Shown piece after piece: positions 8,624 through 14,025 of a DNA stretch of 26,599 nt. The number at the start of each line of letters is the position of its first letter. Within the stretch, counting starts at the first letter, position 1. The DNA lies in NCBI GenBank assembly GCA_044464175.1, contig JBIQLO010000032.1, positions 1 through 26,599 on the forward strand. Direction: 5' to 3'. The position numbers and the translations under genes were made by a program. The DNA comes from JBIQLO01 sp044464175 (GTDB lineage Bacteria > Planctomycetota > Phycisphaerae > Tepidisphaerales > Tepidisphaeraceae). The notes beneath the pieces were generated by a model. That model had not been told where the DNA came from and searched no databases. It worked only from the letters and a program-made list of their open reading frames with translations.

Positions 8624-9496
8624 TCATTCCACGACGCCACGATAACAGATGCAGACGCCGAAGGTCATGGGGAACTGTTCCACCTGGGTGAAGCCCGCCT
8701 CCTGCATCATCTGGACCATGCGGGGGCGGTCGATGAAGGTGTTGACGGATTCGGGAAGGTATTTGTAGGCGCCGGTGGTGTCGCCGGAAATCCAGGTGGC
8801 GGTGCGGGGGAGGATGTGGCGGAAGTAGAAGTTGTACAGGCCGCGCAGGGCGGGGTTGGCCGGGAGGGAAAACTCCAGGATGATCAGGCGCCCGCCGGGG
8901 CGGAGAATGCGGCGAAATTCGCGGAGGGCGGCGGCCGGATCAACCACGTTGCGGATGCCGAAGGCGATGGAAACGACATCGCAGCAGGCGTCGGGTAATG
9001 GCAGCGCCTGGGCGTCGCCGTTAATGAAGACGGCTTCCGGCTGCGGAAAAGTATGGGAAAGCCCGCCGAGCGATTCTCCTGACGGAGGATCAACAGACGT
9101 CCATCTGTGGCTTGGAGTTTTTTCTCTCGCAATAGGAAGCATTTGATAGGTGAAGTCTACCCCAATGACTTTGTTGGAGAGCCATCCGTTGTACACATCG
9201 AGCGTAGCCCTATGACGGTGGGCGAGTACGTTGATCTGTTTCGAAAATTCAAGTGTCAGATCCCCCGTGCCGCAGGCGACATCGACGACGGTATCGGCAG
9301 GCTGGAGATTGGCGAGCTGGACGGCCTTTTTGCGCCAGGCCTGGTCACGCCAGAGGCTGTGAAGGCGGTTGTTGAGGTCGTAGCTGGGGGCGATGGCGGC
9401 GAACATGCGCTGGACGCGCCGGCGCTTGTCGGCGGCCGCGTGAGGATCGCGGAGGGACTGGGCATCCCACTGGACGTTGCTCGGGTCGGAAGGCAT
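8624..9496 (-). CDS. ubiE: UbiE/MenG-type quinone C-methyltransferase
   Basis: SAM-dependent class I methyltransferase that C-methylates demethylmenaquinone (MenG) and, in ubiquinone makers, the ubiquinone precursor (UbiE). 290 residues from ATG 9496. Marks: RVQRMFAAIAPSYDLNNRLHS, the SAM-binding VVDVACGTGDLT (about 70-81), GDAQALPLPDA, SIAFGIRNVVDPAAALREF, RPGGRLIILEFS, and the Y-x-YLPES block before the C-terminal MMQEAGF. It is longer than the usual 230-250 because of two extra loops, about residues 89-110 and 127-152. The DNA for these is AT-richer than the rest (9101-9200 is 46% GC by count). The quinone product would feed the Nuo complex encoded downstream; menaquinone versus ubiquinone cannot be decided here. 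Confidence 0.93.
   Translation of the reverse strand: MPSDPSNVQWDAQSLRDPHAAADKRRRVQRMFAAIAPSYDLNNRLHSLWRDQAWRKKAVQLANLQPADTVVDVACGTGDLTLEFSKQINVLAHRHRATLDVYNGWLSNKVIGVDFTYQMLPIAREKTPSHRWTSVDPPSGESLGGLSHTFPQPEAVFINGDAQALPLPDACCDVVSIAFGIRNVVDPAAALREFRRILRPGGRLIILEFSLPANPALRGLYNFYFRHILPRTATWISGDTTGAYKYLPESVNTFIDRPRMVQMMQEAGFTQVEQFPMTFGVCICYRGVVE
9072..9091. repeat. Hairpin-forming palindrome in the extra loop of ubiE
   Basis: GATTCTCC (9072-9079) pairs with GGAGGATC (9084-9091), with one G-U pair and a four-base loop. It lies in the second extra loop of the UbiE protein. A second weak CAGA/TCTG pair follows at about 9094-9107. Confidence 0.5.
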
Positions 9497-9648
9497 GGGG
9501 GGGAGGGTATAAGGATGGGAGGGAAAAGTCACGGGAGGTTCGGGGATCAGGAGTGAGCAGACGGCCGAATCTAATCCCCATCCCGGGCCCCCCAATCTTT
9601 TTCCCTCACTCCCACACAATAGGGCCACGCTCCCCGAATCCTCTCCCC

Positions 9649-9676
9649 TTGCCAGCGGGGCGGGTATTCCTATCGT
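9649..9676 (+). promoter_or_regulatory. Candidate sigma-70-type promoter of the GT39 gene
   Basis: TTGCCA (9649-9654), a 16-bp spacer, then TATCGT (9671-9676). Transcription would begin at about 9683-9684, only one or two bases before ATG 9685, giving a leaderless or nearly leaderless message. Prediction by eye only. Confidence 0.3.
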
Positions 9677-9684
9677 ATGGCACG

Positions 9685-11466
9685 ATGCAGAAGCGGTATC
9701 GATATTGGCTGGGCAGCGTCCTGATCATCGTGCTGGCGGCCGGATTGTATCTGGTGGGCAGCGGGAAGGTGGCGCTGTGGGACCGGGACGAGGGATGGTA
9801 CGCCACGGCCTCGCGGCAGATGCTGGAGGGGGGCAACTGGATCGTGCCGCACTTCCTGGACAAGCCGCGCTACGCCAAGCCGATCTTCATCTACTGGTGC
9901 CAGGCGACCAGCATGCACTTTTTCGGGGTGAACAGCTTCGCGGCCCGACTCCCCTCGGCCATCGGCATGACGCTGACGCTGATCCTGCTGGCCGGCGTCT
10001 TGAGCTGGAAAATCGGGGCGCGCCGGGCGATGTGGACGACGCTGATTTTCGCCAGCAGCGCGATGGTGATCGTATCGGCCAAGATGTGCCTGACGGATGC
10101 GGTGATGATGGTCTTCATCACCGGGGCGCAGCTCTGCCTGTTTGCGATTTACCGACGGCAAACGGGGCGATGGGGGCCGGGACTGCGAAGGAAGACGGAA
10201 GACAGGAGACAGGAGACGGAAGCGGGGCATGAAGAAGAAACTTCATCCTCACCCGCCAATACAACCAAACTGGCAATTCTCATGTGGGTGCTGATTGGCA
10301 TGGCGGGGTTGACCAAGGGGCCGTTCGCACTGGTGGTGTTGCTGGCGTCGATGCTCGTGCTGGCATGCATGGATGTGGGGCGGAACTGGCGGTCCGGGCA
10401 GGCTTGGAAGCAGGCGGTGGGATGGTGGCGGAACCTTCGGCCGCTGTGGGGAGTGGGAATCATCTTCATCATCGTCGCCCCCTGGCTGATTGCCTTTGCC
10501 CTGACCAACCCCCACGCCTTGTGGGAGATGCTGCAGGAACCGGCCAAGCACATGGCAACCAACAAGGATGGACACGCCCAGCCGCCGGGGTATTACCTGG
10601 CGACCATCTGGCTGATCCTGTTCCCCTGGAGCCTGCTGCTGCCGGTGGGGTTGTGGCTGGGGTGGAAGCATCGGCGGACGGCCGCGATCCGCTTCTGCCT
10701 GGCGACGATCATCGGCAACTGGATTTTCGTGGAATTTTTCATGCTGACCAAGCTGCCGCACTACATGCTGCCCAGCTATGCGGCCATCGCGTTTTTGATC
10801 GCCACGGCGCTGATGCGGTGCATGCGGCGGCAGCACCTGGATTTGGAGAATTCGGCCTTTCGCGTGGGAGCGGGCGGCTGGGCCATGGCGGCGGCCCTGA
10901 TGGCGGGGGTGCCGTGGCTGGCGGCGGGATTTTTCCCGGGACAGTTTTCCTACACGGCGGCCGGAGCGTTTACCGGGGTGGGGCTGCTGTGGGCATTCCT
11001 GGTGATGGGCTTTTTCATGCAGCGCAAGGTGGCGCCGGCGGCGGCGACGATGGGGATCGGCATGATCGCGGTGATCGCGATTCTATTCGGGCTCTACCTG
11101 CCGTCGGCCCAGTACCTGCGCGTGCCGGTGGAAGTGGGCAAGACGCTGGTGGCGCAGGGGGCCACGGGGAAGGCCGAGGCGGTGATGACCGACTTCAACG
11201 AGCCGAGCGTGGCGTTCTACCAGGGCGCAACGATCCAGGATGGGGCCGGACTTTATCTGCGACAAGTGCCGATTGAGCAGTGGCCCCGGTGGGTGGTGCT
11301 GACACGCAAGGCCTACGACCGCCTTCCGGTCCAGGAACAGGCGCGGCTGAAGGTGGTGGCGCAATACAAGGGACTCAATTACGCGGGGGGCGGAAAAATC
11401 GTGGATGTGATGGTGGCGGAGCACGCCCCCGTGACGACGGCCAGCGCGGAAGGCAACAAGCCATAA
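9685..11466 (+). CDS. GT39/PMT-type membrane glycosyltransferase (ArnT-like)
   Basis: A 593-residue polytopic membrane protein of the dolichyl-phosphate-mannose/undecaprenyl-phosphate sugar transferase superfamily (GT39/GT83, ArnT-like). Visible: an N-terminal membrane helix, then WDRDEGWYATASRQMLEGGNWIVPHF with the acidic D33-R34-D35-E36 motif in the first periplasmic loop, the DKPRYAKPIFIYW motif, about ten further hydrophobic stretches, and a C-terminal periplasmic part. These enzymes move a sugar from a polyprenyl carrier to lipid A, protein or another acceptor outside the inner membrane. Residues about 169-181, in a cytoplasmic loop, are a charged KTEDRRQ-type stretch coded by tandem heptamers. 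I chose ATG 9685 because upstream codons are proline-rich and lack membrane character. Substrate unknown. Confidence 0.88.
   Translation: MQKRYRYWLGSVLIIVLAAGLYLVGSGKVALWDRDEGWYATASRQMLEGGNWIVPHFLDKPRYAKPIFIYWCQATSMHFFGVNSFAARLPSAIGMTLTLILLAGVLSWKIGARRAMWTTLIFASSAMVIVSAKMCLTDAVMMVFITGAQLCLFAIYRRQTGRWGPGLRRKTEDRRQETEAGHEEETSSSPANTTKLAILMWVLIGMAGLTKGPFALVVLLASMLVLACMDVGRNWRSGQAWKQAVGWWRNLRPLWGVGIIFIIVAPWLIAFALTNPHALWEMLQEPAKHMATNKDGHAQPPGYYLATIWLILFPWSLLLPVGLWLGWKHRRTAAIRFCLATIIGNWIFVEFFMLTKLPHYMLPSYAAIAFLIATALMRCMRRQHLDLENSAFRVGAGGWAMAAALMAGVPWLAAGFFPGQFSYTAAGAFTGVGLLWAFLVMGFFMQRKVAPAAATMGIGMIAVIAILFGLYLPSAQYLRVPVEVGKTLVAQGATGKAEAVMTDFNEPSVAFYQGATIQDGAGLYLRQVPIEQWPRWVVLTRKAYDRLPVQEQARLKVVAQYKGLNYAGGGKIVDVMVAEHAPVTTASAEGNKP
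10191..10225 (+). repeat. Tandem GAAGACA-type heptamers inside the GT39 gene
   Basis: Five heptamers in register with consensus GRAGACR, the last one degenerate. They are translated in frame into a charged loop. The same word, GAAGACA, recurs at the nuoJ 3' end (18614-18655). Confidence 0.75.
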
Positions 11467-11485
11467 GGCGGGGTTTACTGCATGG

Positions 11486-11517
11486 ACCGAAGATGGGGGT
11501 GAACCCCACCTTCCGGT
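11486..11517. terminator. Hairpin between convergent genes, possible bidirectional terminator
   Basis: An interrupted stem: ACCGAAG against CTTCCGGT (one bulge) outside TGGGG/CCCCA, with loop GTGAA. It fills the 52-bp gap between the converging GT39 and zincin genes. No T-run follows on either strand, so a terminator role is only suggested by position. Confidence 0.35.
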
Positions 11518-11518
11518 G

Positions 11519-11899
11519 CTATCCGTATCCCAATTCCTCCAGGTCGTCCTCGTCCATGCCGAAATGGTGGCCGATTTCATGGAGGACGGTGGTGCGGACC
11601 TGGTGGATCAGGTCTTCTTCGCTGTGGCTGACCTGTTCAATGGGATTTTGAAAAATGTAGATGACGTCGGGCATGGTGGCGGAGTCCTCGACGCTGCGCT
11701 GGGTGCGGGGCCGGCCGACGTAGAGTCCCAGCAGCAGCCCGCCCGGCTCGATGTTGGCCTGGCGCAGATGCCGATGATCGGGGCGGTCGCGCACCTCGAT
11801 GGGGACCTCGGCCAGCAGCTCGTCAAAAGGCGGGGGCACCTCGGCGAGGGCGGCCTCGACGAGTTCTCCAAAGCGATCTCGGTCAACGGAGTAGGGCAT
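11519..11899 (-). CDS. Small zinc metallopeptidase-fold protein (zincin-like, MMP family)
   Basis: A 126-residue protein matching the short bacterial zincin family (Pfam PF06262 type). The active-site-like HEIGHHFG begins at H107 (H107-E108-x-x-H111), followed by MDEDDLEELGY, the usual C-terminus of this family. Earlier segments PPFDELLAEVPIEVRDRP and GLYVGRP are also typical. Start at ATG 11899 (MPYSVDRDRF) gives the usual length; upstream codons are repeat-derived. No signal peptide, so probably cytoplasmic. The physiological substrate of the family is not known to me. It is divergent from sppA; the gap between them carries period-7 repeats. Confidence 0.88.
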   Translation of the reverse strand: MPYSVDRDRFGELVEAALAEVPPPFDELLAEVPIEVRDRPDHRHLRQANIEPGGLLLGLYVGRPRTQRSVEDSATMPDVIYIFQNPIEQVSHSEEDLIHQVRTTVLHEIGHHFGMDEDDLEELGYG

Positions 11900-11904
11900 G
11901 GAAT

Positions 11905-12017
11905 CGTCAGTTGTTGGCCGTAGACCTTTGGCCGTGGGCCATGGTAGATTCAGCAAACTTTCAATCCATACTGTGCATGGAGGGTCGGTCACGGTCAACG
12001 GCCATTAGACAACGGTC
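11905..12017. repeat. Two period-7 repeat tracts upstream of sppA
   Basis: Tract one (about 11905-11946) shows GGC recurring every 7 or 14 bases (for example TGTTGGC and CTTTGGC). Tract two (11983-12017) has CACGGTC, AACGGCC and AACGGTC in register, running up to the sppA start codon. No Shine-Dalgarno is visible between tract two and ATG 12022/12025. Confidence 0.55.
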
Positions 12018-12021
12018 CACG

Positions 12022-12993
12022 ATGATGAAATACTTGATCCCAACGTTGCTTGCCCTGCTGCTCACCGGCTGCGGCACGCCGAGTTTTCTGATTACGCCGG
12101 TGAAGAACACCAACGCGCTGCATGAGGAAACGGTGAAGCCGGGGCGGGGGTGGTTCGCCAAGAAGATCGCGATCATTCCGGTCGAGGGGATGCTGGCCAA
12201 CGCGCCCAGCGGCGGGTTCCTGGGGCCGACGGAGAACGCTGTCAGCCTCTTTACGCAGGAGTTGGACCAGGCGGCGCGGGATCCGGACGTGCGGGCGGTG
12301 GTCCTGCGGGTCAATTCGCCGGGCGGGACGGTCAGCGGATCGGATACGATGTACCAGGAACTACGGCGGTTCCGCCACCGCACGGGCAAGCCAGTGGTGG
12401 CATCCGCCCAGGAGGTGGCGGCCAGCGGGGCGTATTACGTCTGCTGCGGATCGGATCGGATCATCGCCCAGCCGACCAGCCTGGTCGGAAGCGTGGGGGT
12501 GATCTTCGAGGCGTTCAATATCCAAGGGACACTTTACAAGCTGGGGATGAAGTCGGAGCCGATCAAGAGTGGGGAATTGAAGGACATGGGCTCCCCTTTC
12601 CGCCAGCGCACCCCCCGGGAGGAGAAAATCATGCAGGAGATCGTGGATGAATATTTTCACCGTTTCCTGGGGGTGGTGCGGGAGAACCGCCACCTGGCGG
12701 GGCCGGCGGCCCAGGATCGGATCACCACGGGACGGGTCTTCACCGGGCGGGAGGCGGCGGAACTGGGGCTGGTGGATGGAACGGGCATGCTGGAGGATGC
12801 GATCACGCTGGCGAAAAAGCTGGCGAATGTGCCCGATGCGGCGGTGGTGCTGTATCGGCGACCGTATGGGTACGGGGGCTCGATTTATGCTGATGCCTCC
12901 ATAGCCCCGCCAAAGAGCAAGACGATGGAATTGCGGATTCCGCTGCTGGAGTCCGCACTGCCGCCGGGCTTTTATTACCTGTGGCGGCCATGA
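12022..12993 (+). CDS. sppA: SppA-type signal peptide peptidase, predicted lipoprotein
   Basis: Serine/lysine-dyad protease of family S49 that degrades cleaved signal peptides or other membrane-associated peptides. 323 residues, the short single-domain form. The N-terminus MMKYLIPTLLALLLTGC is a lipoprotein signal with lipobox L14-T-G-C17, so the mature protein is probably lipid-anchored at C17, unlike the usual transmembrane SppA. NSPGGTVSG is the oxyanion/substrate region; nucleophile S135 is in AASGAYY and general base K187 in SGELKDMGS. Their spacing of 52 residues equals that of Bacillus subtilis SppA (S147/K199). TGRVFTGREAAELGLVDG is conserved. Two adjacent ATGs (12022, 12025) are both usable. 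The 5' region is repeat DNA. Confidence 0.93.
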   Translation: MMKYLIPTLLALLLTGCGTPSFLITPVKNTNALHEETVKPGRGWFAKKIAIIPVEGMLANAPSGGFLGPTENAVSLFTQELDQAARDPDVRAVVLRVNSPGGTVSGSDTMYQELRRFRHRTGKPVVASAQEVAASGAYYVCCGSDRIIAQPTSLVGSVGVIFEAFNIQGTLYKLGMKSEPIKSGELKDMGSPFRQRTPREEKIMQEIVDEYFHRFLGVVRENRHLAGPAAQDRITTGRVFTGREAAELGLVDGTGMLEDAITLAKKLANVPDAAVVLYRRPYGYGGSIYADASIAPPKSKTMELRIPLLESALPPGFYYLWRP

Positions 12994-13047
12994 GGGCTTG
13001 CGGCCGATTTTCGATAGCGTTGTTTTGGGGGCGGAAAACCATTACCC

Positions 13048-13065
13048 GGTCCGCTGAGGCGGACC
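13048..13065. promoter_or_regulatory. Hairpin just upstream of the zinc-ribbon gene
   Basis: GGTCCGC (13048-13054) and GCGGACC (13059-13065), a perfect 7-bp stem with TGAG loop, ending 7 bases before ATG 13073. It would cover the ribosome-binding region. There is no T-run, so it is unlikely to be a terminator for sppA. Confidence 0.45.
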
Positions 13066-13072
13066 CCGCACC

Positions 13073-13384
13073 ATGATCCGCCTGACCTGCACGCATTGCC
13101 AAAAGGTGTTGAGCGTCGATGAGGCCTTTGCGGGGGGCGTTTGCCGCTGCCGACATTGTGGGACGATTCAAACCGTCCCCAAGGGGGGCGGAGAGGCCGC
13201 CCCCCCGCCGGCCAAGGCGCTCTATCGAACAGGCCCTGCCCCGGAAGCGGCGGAGGCGCCGGTTGCGCAGGAGCCCGAGCCGGCGGCGATAACGGCGGGA
13301 GATCGGTCGCTCTGGTGGCTGATCGCGGCGGTGGCGCTGCTGGCGGGGCTGATCGGACTGTTCCTCTGGCATTTGGCGGGTTGA
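13073..13384 (+). CDS. Small zinc-ribbon protein with C-terminal membrane anchor
   Basis: A 103-residue protein. The N-terminus MIRLTCTHCQKVLSVDEAF-AGGVCRCRHCGTIQTVP has two CxxC pairs (C6/C9 and C26/C29, with an extra C24), a treble-clef or zinc-ribbon pattern. A Pro/Ala/Glu linker (about 38-75) follows, then one hydrophobic helix (about 80-100) near the C-terminus. It is probably a tail-anchored inner-membrane protein with a cytosolic metal-binding head. I do not know its function; the fold suggests nucleic-acid or protein binding. It follows sppA by 79 bp on the same strand, with a hairpin in between. Confidence 0.8.
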   Translation: MIRLTCTHCQKVLSVDEAFAGGVCRCRHCGTIQTVPKGGGEAAPPPAKALYRTGPAPEAAEAPVAQEPEPAAITAGDRSLWWLIAAVALLAGLIGLFLWHLAG

Positions 13385-13424
13385 AGCCGCCCTGATTTCG
13401 GAGGCGTCCTCCCCCCAGGGGAAC

Positions 13425-13457
13425 AAAAAAGACGGGCATGCCGGCCAGGCATGCCCG
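13425..13457 (-). terminator. Rho-independent terminator of the acidic-tail gene
   Basis: On the minus strand, a perfect 10-bp stem (13448-13457 with 13433-13442, CGGGCATGCC and its complement) with a 5-base loop is followed by a six-T run (13425-13430). It lies 30 bp past the stop codon of the minus-strand gene. This is the clearest intrinsic terminator in the window; the hairpin may also stop the converging plus-strand transcript. Confidence 0.85.
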
Positions 13458-13486
13458 CGGAGTTCCGGATCGGCAGGGATCAACGA

Positions 13487-13834
13487 TCACTCATCATCAT
13501 CGTCGAAATCGTCTTCGTCCTCATCTTCATCGTCGAAATCGTCGTCGAAGTCGTCGTCTTCGTCCTCATCGTCGAAATCGTCGTCATCCTCGTCTTCATC
13601 CTCATCTTCGTCGTCGTCGAAGTCGTCGTCTTCGTCCTCATCGTCCTCATCTTCGTCGTCCTCATCGCGGGCGGCACGACGGGCGGCGGAGGGGGCAAGC
13701 TCCTGGGAGAATGGACCGCCATAAAAAGGCGTCGATCCCGGCATGAGCAGGCTTGCCAGATCGCCGAATCGGACTTCCTGTTCGCCGGTCAGTTCCAGCA
13801 GGCACAGGCCGTTGCTTTGCGTGTCAAGGTTCAT
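13487..13834 (-). CDS. Hypothetical protein with 59-residue Asp/Glu-rich tail
   Basis: 115 residues from ATG 13834, with GGGGA upstream on the coding strand. The first ~56 residues (MNLDTQSNGLCLLELTGEQE, then VRFGDLASLLMPGSTPFYGG) are ordinary; the last 59 are only Asp and Glu except for five Phe at irregular intervals. No signal peptide or membrane segment. An acidic, disordered tail of this kind could bind basic proteins or cations, but I cannot assign a function. The tail is coded by GAY/GAR triplets and contains a 35-bp exact direct repeat, so its length is likely to vary between strains. An upstream in-frame ATG at 13864 would add ten residues. It has its own terminator (13425-13457). 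Confidence 0.75.
   Translation of the reverse strand: MNLDTQSNGLCLLELTGEQEVRFGDLASLLMPGSTPFYGGPFSQELAPSAARRAARDEDDEDEDDEDEDDDFDDDEDEDEDEDDDDFDDEDEDDDFDDDFDDEDEDEDDFDDDDE
13539..13645. repeat. 35-bp exact direct repeat in the acidic-tail coding region
   Basis: Identical 35-bp copies at 13539-13573 and 13611-13645, offset by 72 bp (24 codons, in frame), within a wider trinucleotide-repetitive region (13487-13663). Confidence 0.85.
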
Positions 13835-13903
13835 GGGCGTCCCCGAAAATGGTGTACGTTGCACACCGGTCCATCAGGCCGGCATTCATTGTCTCAGGCG
13901 GCA

Positions 13904-13932
13904 AGCAAACCGCATAGGCCGATTTCTGTCAA
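13904..13932 (-). promoter_or_regulatory. Weak candidate promoter of the acidic-tail gene
   Basis: On the minus strand, a consensus TTGACA (13927-13932) is followed after 17 bp by TTTGCT (13904-13909), only 3 of 6 matches to a -10. It lies 70 bp before the start codon. The rest of the 191-bp gap (13835-14025) holds a nested GC hairpin at about 13938-13972 and no gene. Confidence 0.25.
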
Positions 13933-14025
13933 GCATGTTTTCCCGGCCGCCTCAAAGTGGCGGTATTGAAGCCGGGAAGCGCGGCGGCGTCAAGAGGAAA
14001 ATGCCAAAGAAAATTGAATGCATCC

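Noticed and set aside
13400..13412. Terminator for the zinc-ribbon gene (GGAGG/CCTCC)
   Set aside because: Five-bp stem with a three-base loop and no T-run; the stronger hairpin at 13433-13457 is better.
13487..13663. Trinucleotide repeat region read as CRISPR or VNTR without coding role
   Set aside because: No regular spacer pattern, and the frame is intact with a plausible start and a strong terminator downstream.
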